A stretch of 63,305 bases of DNA from Trichinella spiralis (Eukaryota; Nematoda; Enoplea; Trichinellida; Trichinellidae): NCBI GenBank assembly GCA_000181795.3, contig CM012954.1, positions 4,572,136 to 4,635,440 on the forward strand, read 5' to 3'. This document shows, one piece after another, positions 48,634 to 60,900 of this stretch (the first letter of the stretch is position 1; each line of letters opens with the position of its first letter). The notes beneath the pieces were generated by a model. The model was not told the DNA's origin. It did no database searches and saw only the letters and a program-made list of their open reading frames with translations. Made by a program: the position numbers and the translations under genes.

Positions 48634-51207
48634 TTTTATCTTCGTTTATGACACTGCAACTGAAAAAAAAGTTTTATAATTCAGCATTTATTAAATTTCA
48701 GCTTTAAAACAGACAAAGTAAATCAAATTCTTTTTTAATAATAATACTAATACTGGTAAAAATCCAATCTGCAATTATTGAACTCACGTAATGCTGTACC
48801 GTACGTGGTGACAATAAAGTGTTTCAAAGAATTTACAGTATTTTTCAAATGATATTTTATTTTTAAATCTAGTGCTATTTTTTCCGATAAAAAAATAAAA
48901 AAAAATTAAATTTAAAAAAGATAGCAAAGCAGCAGCTGGATTTAAATTTATTATTCATGCTTATTTAGAATGGAAAAATATTTCACAGCTAATTTCTACT
49001 AACAGTAAAAGGTCCTTGTAAATTTTTAGCTTCATTAATTAATTATTGCAAGTAAAAGAAAATTTATTAAGATAATCAGTGTTTTTAAGAGATTTTATTG
49101 GTACAACATTTCGTGAGATTTATAAAATCTGTTCTGTAAAAATTAATCGTAATTTTTTAGAATATTTATCAAAAAAATACAAAAAATTACAACTGCAAAT
49201 GCAACTGCTGTTTATTATAGTTCTACTTTTTACATTTTAATCCAGAAAAAGGTGAAAAAATATAATATTAATGGCTGTATATACTTGACAACTAACGGAT
49301 GTTTTTTCAACGTGAAATGCAAGAAAATTTTGAATAATACTTTGTTTTTTTTACATTTCTTGAAGAAATGTTTATTTAGCAAGTTGGCATTACGTTGCAT
49401 GCCACAGGGTTGAAATTTCGTATTCGCTCCTGAATTTCATAGTATAACCATGAATTTTGAGTATAATTTATAACCCATGTCGACAAATAATAACCAGATT
49501 ATAATTTTTTGAAGCAAGTGAAATGCAAACTTCAAGTCATTGTGCCTTTTTGAGGTTAATTGTATCGATGAAGTGTTAAATAAAATGATAAATGATAAAA
49601 GCATTGTGTAATTGACAGGAAACGTGACACATTGACAGTTGTTTACTAATTTCAATCAAGCAAAAATGAAGAATACAAGTAGAATAATAATAACGGAAGA
49701 GTAAAAATTATTCAACCAAAAGAAATCACTGAATCATCAAAATAAAATGTTTATTATGTTTTTTTTTCACATTGAAAAAACATTTAGTTTACACGAATAA
49801 TAAAAATGCAAATGATATTTGTAATACAAATTGATAAACGGCAAACAAGATTTCATAAAATCAAAACAAAAATAACTCCATCACTGCCTACTTGTCAAAA
49901 TATCATCATATCAACTTGTTGACTAAAAATTTTCAACACAGCACAATTCAAAGACGTGAATTCTATTGACATTGAAGTAATAATTGTTGCTTAATGTACA
50001 AATTATAGCATTAATAATTGCATCTGATACGAAGATTTCTTCAACAAAAATGCATCATTGAAACAATCAATGTTCAGTAAATGAAAGAAATATTGTAAAA
50101 TGTAATAAAATGCAATTCATTTTTATTGTTGCGATATAATTTTAAAAATAAACAATACCATATTTGTTGGTTTATCTTTTGAAATTGGAATTTTTTAACA
50201 CTGTAGATGTTATTCTAAACTTACATTGACAAGTTTGAAATATTGATGCAAATTTTGAAAGTTTTATTTATTTGTTTATTTCAAATGTAGAAATGTTGCA
50301 ACAAAAAGTAAAAGCATTGTTTATCTATTATGATAATGAAAGAGATAGGATGATAAAGTTGATGACGTTGGTGGTGGAATTTGAAAATTCAACCAAGCAG
50401 GGTGGAATAAATTCATTTCTTTTTTTATACAACATATAAATAATATGGAACGATGGTGAAGCATGATTTTTAGGACGTCGTTGTGTTGTGTTTGTTGATA
50501 GTAAATTTCAGGAAAATGACGTATTACTGGGACAGGAATTGTTGATTCTGTGATAAACGGACAATTTGGCATGTCCATTTTACAATCTGGTCTCAAGCTT
50601 AGTTTTAAAGCCGGTTTCACAACATGTGGCCACATTTGCTTCACTTTGCATCCGTTTCACAGTACAGGAAATACAATATACAGGCTTCCTCAAATGTTAT
50701 GATGTATATATTTTTTTTTTGTAATTTTAATCAAGTTATTTATTCTTTTTTTTAAATCAGTCATGGAAAAATATTTATTTAATATAATTATTTAATGATA
50801 TTTTGGTATTATATGTGTATTTTCATTTTTCAGGGTTGCGTTTGTAAAGCAACTCAGCCTGAATTTAGAAGTTATACAATGCTTAGGTATGTTGAATTTT
50901 TGAGCAGTTCTTATCGAAAAATTTCTAGGCACTCCGGTAAACATCGGTTCACGATAATGAGATACGTGGGTGATGCAAAATCAGATGCTCGCTGTTGACT
51001 GCAACTTTTTTCCCCTTGAACTTTACAAGCCAGTCAGCTTGTCGCTGTAGCTTGTTTGACATCACGACAACGAGTCGATTATTTTCTACTGTTTGCTTGG
51101 GTTTTTTTATTTTAATTTTTTAACATTTACATTTATTTGATCAATAATACTTCACTCTGCGCATGTATATGCGTCAATTGTAAATTGTTTGCTGTACTGT
51201 AAAGTCT
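48634..51207. other. intergenic, no convincing gene
   Basis: Mostly A+T-rich. A possible untranslated exon of the next gene begins after an acceptor at about 50834 (TTTTTCAG) and runs to about 50970. A minus-strand frame at 50321-50644 is of mixed composition but I could not link it to other exons. Confidence 0.4.
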
Positions 51208-51561
51208 ATGATGGACTTATTCATCGACCTCACCGTCGTGTTTGTCTGCGTCGGCTTTTACATTTTCCTTTGCCTCTTCTGCATGTATCACAATTCATCC
51301 CACTTCTTCTGCCCAACGTGGCTTGTGGAACGGGATTTGCAGCATTTGCCTAGTCGAACATTAGCCACCGACGATAGCAGAACTTGCAACGTCGAACAAA
51401 TGCAATACGTCTCCTCTGTATGCTTGGATGTGCCACCGAATTATGAAGAAGCGGTGAAAATGCATCAAGAAGCACCACCTCCATCTTATTCCGAATTGCA
51501 CATCAGTCGATCTACCAGTACGCCAATACTGGATACTTCACGATTTGCTAAGCGAAACTGA
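51208..51561 (+). CDS. small single-pass membrane protein with two PPxY motifs
   Basis: 117 residues from the first of two ATGs. A membrane segment at about 7-27 (DLTVVFVCVGFYIFLCLFC) is followed by a cytosolic tail holding PPNY (76-79, in VPPNYEEAV) and PPSY (91-94, in PPPSYSEL). PPxY motifs bind WW domains, notably of NEDD4-type ubiquitin ligases; the layout recalls adaptor proteins such as the WBP1/VOPP1 group, but no family was recognised with confidence. The hydrophobic segment is near the N-terminus, with Cys residues after it suited to palmitoylation. Single exon in the coding part; a 5' non-coding exon upstream is plausible. Confidence 0.65.
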   Translation: MMDLFIDLTVVFVCVGFYIFLCLFCMYHNSSHFFCPTWLVERDLQHLPSRTLATDDSRTCNVEQMQYVSSVCLDVPPNYEEAVKMHQEAPPPSYSELHISRSTSTPILDTSRFAKRN

Positions 51562-52271
51562 GCTCATTGCTTGCTTGCTCTGTTCTGTTGTTACTGGATT
51601 TTTTTTGTTGTTATTTTGTTTGTTTTCTGTTATCGTTTGAAAACAGATTCAACAGCTACTTTATTTGAATTTGAACTGCGATGGAATTGCGATGAGATGC
51701 GAAAGAATCTTGCACAACGTGAAGAAACTGTTTGAAGTCGACTCAGAACTGAACTGTATGGCCAAACGTTGAACGCAAAGCTTTACAATTGAAAGAATAA
51801 AGCACAAACATATCGCTGCTGCTCAAGCTCTACTTGTGCCTAATTGACTCTGTATGCATTGATTGGCATAGCTCAACGAGTGACATGTTGTTTGACTTTT
51901 ACACTTGTCAAAGTAAAAAATTGTTCCATGCGTTGGTATTTTCAATTTTTACTCCTTTTTCTTTATCCATCAATGCTTTTTCATACTGCATCAACTTTAC
52001 AATTTTATGATAAATCTCTTTCATGTATCAAATATTATTCACATGAGCAAATTGCATAGCTACATGTATGTATGTATGCATGTGTAATGGAAATATTTGC
52101 TTGTTGAACAATTACAAATTTCGTCAATGGCAGGCACACTTATCGCGAGCATGCAAAGTTCTTGACATTGACAAAAGCATATCGACGATATAAAATTTTA
52201 AAATTTACAAACATTGTTTTTTACAGGTTTATTTTCTTTCTATGTTAAACATTATTTATTTGTTTGAATAG

Positions 52272-52520
52272 CTAGTTATAAATTTGCACTATTGTCTTTT
52301 CTTTGAAAATCAGTATAGATGACAATGATTCGTTTTCAGCATTTTCCTCAAATATTCTTTTCTGATGAATAACATTGAATTGCATCTTTTTTCCATAAAA
52401 CTTCACATATTTTAGAAAAGTTAACAATTTAACGACATTTTCAGTGAAGATTGTTGAAAGAAAAATAAACGTCGATATCAAACATAAACTGAAACAACGT
52501 TGAACGGTTGATAAAACCAT
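52272..52520 (-). CDS. candidate secreted peptide precursor (possible amidated neuropeptide)
   Basis: 82 residues from a true ATG at 52520. The N-terminus is a plausible signal peptide (residues 1-26, with FSLCLISTFIFLSTIF). After it comes a short helix-like run ending KYVKFYGKK: Gly43 followed by Lys44-Lys45, the classical amidation-plus-dibasic processing signal. A second dibasic pair, Lys54-Arg55, follows. This would release a peptide ending in FY-amide. No known nematode peptide family is recognised; the frame is A+T-rich and short, so chance is a real alternative. Confidence 0.3.
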   Translation of the reverse strand: MVLSTVQRCFSLCLISTFIFLSTIFTENVVKLLTFLKYVKFYGKKMQFNVIHQKRIFEENAENESLSSILIFKEKTIVQIYN

Positions 52521-53065
52521 TTGTATTGATAAAAGCCAAACTGCTAAACAGAGACTGCAATTTATACTGCATATATTTTAATGAAACAAAATGGCGCAAT
52601 TTTAGAAAAAAAAATATGAAAATGCACTTTATAAGAGTGCAATATACAAAATTATTTCGGTATTAACTAAAACTTTTGCCACAAAATGTTTAAATTAGCT
52701 ATCAGTCAACCTTCCTTTAAATGACTTTCCAAATGTACTGCTGATAATGATGATTAAAGCCTAAAAATACAAAATAGGTGTAAATTTTATATAATCAAAT
52801 TTCCGTTCTAAAATGTGTTCACCTAACAAGCAAATTTAATAACTGCCAAAAAATAATCTATCATGGAAAATTAAATTAAGCTATTAAAGTAAAATATTTC
52901 ACAATTTATAAAAATTTTGAATTTTTTTGTAATTATTTTAAATATTAATAATAATGAAATAAGCTACACTTACAAATACTTTCTTTTCTTAAAACATTGG
53001 TACTTTATTATCAAACACGATTGCATACTGTATTTCATCCAACTGGTGTGTTGGATTATTTTCCG
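52521..53065. other. upstream region of RPL5
   Basis: A+T-rich spacer; the 5' UTR of RPL5 probably begins in the last ~60 bp. Nothing else seen. Confidence 0.45.
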
Positions 53066-54598
53066 ATGGTATGTTTATAAGAAATTTATCAGATGTAAAT
53101 AATTGAAATGCGCTTTTTTTATTTAGGGATTTGTAAAAGTTGTTAAAAACAAGGCATATTTCAAACGTTATCAAGTGAAATTTCGACGACGAAGACGTAA
53201 CGTTTCTGAAGTATTTTAACGTATTGCTTAAAATGATGTTTATTTAGAAGGAAAAACCGATTATCATGCTCGACGATATTTGGTAGTTCAAGATAAAAAT
53301 AAGTATAACACTCCAAAATATAGATTGATCGTCAGAATTACTAACAAGGATATTGTTGCACAGGTAAAACATCTCTAAACACCATAAAAATACTTGAAAT
53401 TTACGACGTAAAAATGTTTTTGTTAGATTGCGTACGCAAAAATTGGTGGAGATGTGGTTGTTACTGCAGCGTATTCTCATGAACTTCCGAAGTATGGCAT
53501 TAAGCTGGGTTTGACGAACTATGCGGCTGCGTATTGTACCGGACTTTTGCTTGCTCGACGTGTGAGTAAAAATATTTTGTAATATTTTATGAATAATGGA
53601 ATATTTTGTTCACTTAATAATGGACTCTAAAATAATTATTTGTATAATTTTAGTTAGCTTTTATTATGTTGTCATACTGTATTTAGTGAGGTAATTTTTT
53701 TTTAGTAAGCTTTATAATGACTCCTAGCTTTTTTGCAATTACGTCTTTTTATTAGTTTTTCTAATTTGTTTACTAATTGTAGCATTTGAAAAAGTTGAAA
53801 CTAGATAGAATATATAAAGGCGTTGATGACGTAACTGGTGAAGATTACAATGTAGAAAGCGAGGAGGGAAAACCCGGAGCATTCCGTTGTTTTCTTGATG
53901 TTGGCTTAGCTCGAACTACTACAGGGGCACGGATTTTTGGTATAATGAAAGGAGCTCTTGATGGTGGTTTAGATATTCCTCATTCGTATGTTTTTATTTG
54001 TATTTTAATATTTAATAAATGTATTTGTGAGCTGAAAGCGTTTTTAAGGGATCGTCGTTTTCCTGGTTATGATGCTAGCGAAAAGAAGTATAATCCTGAA
54101 GTTCATAAGGAAAGAATTTATGGGCAGCATGTTGCGAATTACATGAAAGAACTGAAAGATGAGAATGAAGAAGCTTACCAACGTCAGTTTTCGGCCTACA
54201 TTAAAGAAGGAATAACACCTGAACAGGTAATTACAGTATTATTTTTAATTGTTCTTCTACGAAATTGCTTTTTGTTGTGCTCTGTAGATTCCAGAAATGT
54301 ACAAAAGCGCTCATGCTGCTATTCGAGCTAATCCAGAGCATGTTCCAAAAGCGAAAGAACCATCTGTGAAAATTAAGAAACGACGGTATTATATATTTTT
54401 GTACAAAAAATATTTATTTCAATAATTTTTTATGAGATAATGCTCTTCAATTTGTAAAGTTGATTTTATTAAAAGCGATTATTTTATAGGTGGAACAAAA
54501 GGAAGCTGACTGCGAAGCAGCGAAAAGCAAAAATTAAGCAGAGGAAGATAGCGTTTCAGCAGCAAGCTAAAGCTACAAAACAAAACATGGAGGAGTAA
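53066..54598 (+). CDS. rpl-5: 60S ribosomal protein L5 (uL18)
   Basis: Exons: 53066-53068, 53127-53196, 53248-53363, 53427-53561, 53783-53985, 54049-54226, 54288-54385, 54490-54598; 303 residues against about 297 in human. L5 binds 5S rRNA with L11 in the 5S RNP of the large subunit. Near-identity with the family is seen throughout: [78 protein letters not shown], and a basic C-terminus. The first coding exon contains only the ATG, a common design in ribosomal protein genes. The residue at the exon 2/3 junction is Gln where human has Glu. AATAAA at 54635-54640. Confidence 0.98.
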
Positions 54599-54634
54599 TT
54601 TATGCTTTAGATAAAGTAGAATGGAAAAATACTG

Positions 54635-54640
54635 AATAAA
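54635..54640 (+). terminator. AATAAA polyadenylation signal, RPL5
   Basis: AATAAA 36 bases after the stop codon. Confidence 0.75.
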
Positions 54641-55644
54641 AATCATGGGTGATTTTGATTGTCTTTTGGTGAAAATTAATTGATGTACAGCCATTGAATA
54701 AAGGTTCTTATGTAAAATTTCAATAATGTAATAAGTACGTTTACAGATGATTTGCTTTTGTTAAACTATTATAGAATTCATTGTTCAACACATTTCGAAA
54801 GTAATCATTTTTTAACGTAAGCATAATAATCTGACAAAAGCAAAATGCGTCGAATTTTGATCGTGTCAGTGTCAAAAAAGCAATAATTTAAACGAATTTT
54901 CGGTATATGAAATAAAAATTGTTTAATAGTTAATTTTAAGAATAATAATTAACTATAATGTTTTAAATACAAAATAATTTTCGCGTGGGCAAAGGGCGCA
55001 TGGTATACGTTTGAGCAATTCATAAGTATGAAGCCCTTTCTGATTGGTCGACTTTTGACATTCATATCAGTTAAATATTATCAAATTTTGAAAAGTTGAA
55101 TAATTCAGGTAACAAAAGTAAATCAAAATGCTTATAAAAGTAATAAAAATAAATGTGCAATGCAATAAAATGATAAAGAAAGTTGCCAAAAATGAGTTCT
55201 ACGAAATGACAAATACGTCAGGAGGGAACTTCAAACATTAAAAGCGGTTTGAGAGTGAAGCTCAGTTCAGTTAGAAAAGGAACAGTGAAAGATTCCGTAC
55301 TGGCACAATGAGCTAATGAAAAACACATTGTTATATTCATGTTTTCAGACCCGTGTCTTTCTGATTAAATTGATGTTCTATTCATAATTTAATATGAGTT
55401 AATTTATTTCATTTTTCGGTAATGCTAATAAAATAACCATACAAGTCTTCTTTAACATTTATTGCGCAATTGCATTAGATGCTTTTATCTTCTCAAAACA
55501 GAATCAAATGCACAGATAGAAAACAAGCAGCTAAAATATTGAAAACAGAAAAATTACTTTGAGATTAAGTTACAGTATATCGTAAAATAAAAACATTTAA
55601 TTATTTTTAATAAATAAAAATACCGTAGTATAAAGAAAATTGAT
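54641..55644. other. intergenic, no gene seen
   Basis: A+T-rich spacer before the right-hand repeat district. Confidence 0.5.
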
Positions 55645-56402
55645 TCGCAAGTCACTGATAAGAAGGTTATGAGGCCAATCAGGGAAAAGCAAGTGCCGAA
55701 TCCACGGTCACTTTGTCATTTGAGTGATTTTCCATTAACTGGTGCGGTGCGTGACAAGAGTGCGAGTGAAAGAAACAGCATCAAGGTAAAAAAATTAATA
55801 ATATAACATTTTTCTGGTATTTTTTATGAGTGCATGTACATTTAATTATTTAAGCATTTGTTGGTTTCAATAAGCACAAAAATTGAAAAACTTGTAAAAC
55901 AAAATTTTCTATTATATATAAAGTCTAACGTAGAAGAGCAGTTTCAAAAAACAGATAATCTTATTTTTCATTCCATTTATCAATTTTCACAAGCTTTTGG
56001 CATTGAATTTCATTCTGAACAGAACAGGTCGAATACCTCTGAGCTGCTCGCATTTTCTGTTGAGCAACACAGCAAAATACCGTTTGTCATACAGAAATTA
56101 TTAAATTCTATTATCGCTTTGCATTATATTTTCAAATTTAGCTTATCACAGGCATTGCGCAAATCATATTTTTGTCTTTTACTGTACTAATATTTTCATG
56201 AAAAGATTTTTGCCATAAAATCTATTTATGTAGTCTGTTTCGAATTTTCAAATCTCAAATTCCTTTATGCGTAGGTGTGTTTTGTCTAAGTCAATGTTTT
56301 TGTTATGGCATTTTTTGTCGGATAGTTTATATTTTTACTGAATTGTAAACGTTAAGGTCATTTCAGAATTTTCATGTAGTTCTCATTAGTAGAATGTACC
56401 AG
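55645..56402 (+). repeat. module alpha, copy A
   Basis: Matches 61325-62065 (same strand) and 4770-4250 (opposite strand). It opens with a conserved ~150-bp part containing GTGCGTGACAAGAGTGCGAG and ending ATCAAGGTA, which looks like an exon end and splice donor. An open frame of about 100 codons follows (55858-56190). Then a shared tail includes TTTTTGTCGGATAGTTTATA. The open-frame product has no family I recognise. Confidence 0.75.
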
Positions 56403-56870
56403 TGCATTTCTTCTGTTCGTATTAAATTTCGGTGCAGGTCACAATTTATCTTCACCAAAAGTAGTAATACACTAAAAACCGGTTTATAGCGCAACACTAT
56501 GCAAATAACGATTTCTATAAAGGTGCCGTGTAATCAGTAAGGGTGTTATTTTTCCTTTCACTTACGTGGCAATTGGTAGCGTTGAGAAACGTTCTCTGAG
56601 TTCATTGTGGCGTTGAGTTGCCGCTGAATTCTCTTCCTGAATTATTGAAAAAATATTCCATTTTTCTACGTGTGTCAGAAATTTTAGATAATTAACTTTT
56701 AATTGAAAAGATGTTACTTCTTACATTTGTTGTAACTCTACTTTGTGATAATGTGAGAATAGTTTTGATTTAATATCATTTTTGCAGGTAAAATTAATGA
56801 ATCTAAGAAAAAAATGAAAGTGCGGATAACACGAAGCAGAACAAGAGACGCCCAGAGGTAAATGCGATTT
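56325..56870 (+). repeat. module beta, copy 1
   Basis: Shares with 57118-57770 a series of blocks in the same order: GTTTATATTTT..ACTGAAT, ATGCAAATAACGAT, CTTACGTGGCAA.TGG, AACGTTCTCT, then an exon-like segment 56788-56857 bounded by TTTGCAG and GTAAATGCG. The segment reads as a short Arg/Lys-rich peptide. Confidence 0.6.
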
Positions 56871-57117
56871 CTTGTGTGTGATGATTCTGTGAGACGGCTT
56901 AGTATAATTAGAAAGTGTGAAGGTATTCCTTAGTTTATTTGAATAATTTAAGTTTGTAATATATAATACATAAATAAGATGTTTTTCACTGTAAAACTGT
57001 ACATTTGGTTTTTCATATTATGTTACGATTTGGTTAGAGCATTTGGTTAGATTTGATTTCGTTTGGTTAGTTTTGGCAAAGCAGCAAAATAATTTTCTTG
57101 TTATGGTGGTTTTCTAC

Positions 57118-57770
57118 AGGTAGTTTATATTTTGACTGAATTTGAAATACCAAGGTCATTTCTGAATTTTTGAATAGTGAATTAACTGTGCATTTGAACT
57201 TTTTCTCTAAGCAAATTGAAATGAATTCCATTTAATATTGCGCATTTGATGTATTAACGGTTCGCTTTGCATTAATTTTCAATGTTCCTGATTTCTCAGC
57301 GTTTGGTTAGAATTACTTCCTCATCTTGAAAGTTTTCCAATCCACTAAAACTGATTTCTAGCGCTGCATTATGCAAATAACGATCAATAGAAAATTGCAT
57401 TATCATCAGTGACTATGAACTTGTCTGTTTAACTTACGTGGCAAGTGGCAAAGTTGTCAAACGTTCTCTTTTTCTGTTTTGTCGTTAAGTAATTCCATTT
57501 TAATCCATGTTACTATTTCTTGAAAGTGTATGTTCAATCATATTATGCTAGCGGTATCTTTAACTACAAATGATTTATTTCATCTATTCAAAAATGCTTT
57601 GCTCAGTATTTCAATTTTGCTAAGTGATAAAACGAGAAAATCTTAGATACAACATTTACTATTCTTGCAGATACGACAAATGAAGAAACGAAAAAGTGGA
57701 AAAAGGACGACACGCAGCAAATAGGGCACTAATCGACACAGAAAAAGAAAAGACAAAAGGTAAATGCGCT
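57118..57770 (+). repeat. module beta, copy 2
   Basis: Second, diverged copy of 56325-56870, offset about 0.8-0.88 kb. Its exon-like segment is 57671-57759, again between TTGCAG and GTAAATGCG. Confidence 0.6.
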
Positions 57771-57959
57771 CCGCATGTATACAAATTTTTTACCTCTTTG
57801 CTAAGGACAAAACGAATGCGCGAAGTTATTCTTCCTCTACTTTTCCATCCATTATAGTAAACCACCTTTCATCTCAGGTTATAAGAAAATCCTTCAACTC
57901 TGTATATAGAGGATATCCCTTAGCTACGCAAACAGCCACCCTCCACAACCGTACTTAAT

Positions 57960-60900
57960 TGTATACCCACTCGCCAGCGATTCTCCACTCATTCAGAATA
58001 TTATAACCTCCACCACCTGTTCAGAGTAGTAAACCCGTACGTCACGCCTATCACCATAAATTCAGAGAGGTATATTAACCCGCCACTGCTCCAGCACGGA
58101 TTCAGAATGGTAGACACGATCGCCACCCCTCCACTAACATATCGTTGTACCATACCCTCCCAGCATTAGCCCAGCACCCATTAAAATTCGTTTACCTGCC
58201 AGCCACGAACTCCACAAATTATTCAGAGTGCTGTAACTCCGGTCAGCCCATTCACTATCTATTCACACTCATGCCCCTTTCTACCACTCCATCTACCACT
58301 CAGTAATAGTGGTACACCCGACCCACACCCCTGGAGTACCAATTCACTGTTGTGCAACTACACACCACATATCCACCGCACAGTCAATGTAGAATCCCCG
58401 TCTATACTCGTCCACCTATACTTGCCTTCTCCCAATTCCATCACCTATCAATTGTTGTATACCCGAAAAACACTCATCCCACAATTCATTTCTACTAGTA
58501 TCCCCAGCCTGTTGATCCAACAAACATTCTCAATGATGTACGTTCTTACCAGTGCTTCTATTACTCGCTAATAACGGTATGACATCGCCGCACCCCTGCA
58601 GCACTAATTCAGTGTTGCATACCTGCTCACCATACTTCCACCGCCTAATCACAGTTTGAACCCCGCCCACTATCCCTCCACCTCCTACCTAGTGTTGTAA
58701 AGCCCATCCCCTGCCCTTATACCAATCGTTGGGCCTTCTATGCCTGTCCTCCTCCAGTCCATAACTTACCAATTGTTATATACCCGCTGTCCACTCCTTC
58801 AACAATACTTTCATTGTGTTATACGGTGTGGCCTCCCATCCTACATCTATTCCCAGTCATGCCTTTTCCTACTACTTCATCTAACATGCACTAGGAGTGG
58901 TGCACCTGACCCACAACCCTCCAGTAGCGATTCAGTGTTGAAGCCCTGCCCACAATATTCCCACCGTGTAATCAGAATGGAATCTCTGCCCACTCCCCTC
59001 TAGTTGTTATACAGACTTGTGAATCCCACCGCCAATCCTTACGCCAAATACTCAGCCATCTATACCCGCCTTCTCCTGTCCATCACCTATTAATTGTTGT
59101 ATACCCGCAGACCACTGATTCCACAATGCATTTATAGTGGTATTCGACTAGTTTGCCCATCCAACACTCATTCTCAATGGTGTACCTTCTTGGCACTGCA
59201 TCCATTACTTCCTAAAGGTGACATGCCCTCCCCACACCCCTCCAGTAGCAATTCAGGGTTCAAGCCCTGCATAGTACCGATTTCCCCGCTGACTCCGTCT
59301 ACTTTTTCGCAGTAAAATTTCATTGGTTGCTGCTCTGACGCGCGCCCCTAAATTTTATTTGTTGTCACTCCTCTGCATTTTATTTGTTAATCATTATTTT
59401 ATTCTATTTGTCAAATTTTATTTCATTCTATTTGTCAAATTTTATTTCATTCTATTTGTCAAGTTTTATTTCCAACCTTTTGACTATTTTATAACAATTC
59501 TGTTGTTCTCAGATTGAGAAAAGTAAGAGAATGAAATTACGATGAGAAAACAGAAAAAATACAGATACAATGCAATGCAATGCAATACAGATGAAATACA
59601 ACCCTCCACTTGAATGGTCGCATTAACCTTTATCTTACTGAATTTTTATGCGTTAAGTTTATATTGTATTCAAAGTTTTTCTCATAATTTTCTAATCACT
59701 AGAACTGATTTCCCTCCCAAAGGGAACTTCTCAATCTGAGAACAACAGAATTATTATAAAATAGTCAAAAGGTTAGAAAAGATTTGACAAATAGAATAAA
59801 ATAATATTCGACAAATAAAATGCATAGGAGTGACAAATGAAATTTAGAGGCGCGCGTCAGAGCAGCAACCAATGAAATTTTACTGCGAAAAAGTAGGAGG
59901 AGTCAGAGGGGAAATGGGGTCTACCCCTGTTACTGAGACTTATGACCCTCACCGCCAATCCTTTCGCCAAATACTCAGCCACCTATTCCCCCCTTCTCCT
60001 GTCCATCACCTATTAATTGTTGTATACCCACAGACCACTGATCCCACAATGCATTTATAGTAGTATTCGACCAGCCTGCCCATAAACACTCATTCTCAAT
60101 GATGTACCTTCTTGGCACTGCATCCATTACTTCCTAAAGCCGACATGCCCTCCCCACATCTCTCCAGTAGCAATTCAAGGTTCAAGCCCTGGCCGCCATA
60201 TTCTCACCGTACAGTCAGAATGGAATCCCTGCCTACTCCCCTCTAGTTGTTACTGAGATTTGTGAACCCCACCCCCAATCCGTACGCCAAATACTCAGCC
60301 ATCTATACCCGCCTTCTCTCTGTCCATCACCTATTAATTGTTGTATACCCGCAGACCAGTATTTCCACAATGCATTTATGTGGTATAGGGCCGGGCTGCC
60401 TATCCAACACTATTTCAATGATGTACCTTCTTACCATAGCTTCCATTACTCTCTAAGAGCGGCATGCCCTTTACGCACCCCTCCAGCACACATTCAGTGT
60501 TGCATGCCTGCTCAACATGCTTCCACGGCTTAGTGAGAGTTCAAACCCCGCTCCCTACCCATCCACCTCCTATTCAGTGTTGTGAAGCCCATCCCCTATC
60601 CTTATACCAATTGTTGGGCCTTCTAAGTCTGTCCTCCCTCAGTCCATAACCTACCAATGGATATATACTTGCTGTCCACTCCTTCAAAAATACTTTCATT
60701 GTGTTATACGGTCTGGCCACCCATCCTACATCTATTCCCAGTCATGCCTTTTCCTACTACTCCATCCAACACGCACTGGGAGTGGTGCAACTGACTCACA
60801 ACCCTCCAGTAGCAATTGAGTGTTGAAGCCCTGCCCACCATATTCCCACCGTGTAATCAGAATGGAATCCCTGCCTACTCCCTTCTAGTTGTTCCTGAGA

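Noticed and set aside
50321-50644. 107-codon minus-strand frame with mixed composition
   Set aside because: Begins at GTG, first ATG is internal, and I could not find partner exons or a recognisable motif.
59240-59265. GGTTCAAGCCC in the minisatellite, resembling a tRNA B box in a CAGGG/CCCTG stem
   Set aside because: The loop has six bases instead of seven, no A box or cloverleaf can be drawn, and the motif recurs only as part of the minisatellite.
58350-60649. Several 60-90 codon plus-strand frames in the large minisatellite
   Set aside because: Same reason: stop-poor repeat, no consistent frame between units.
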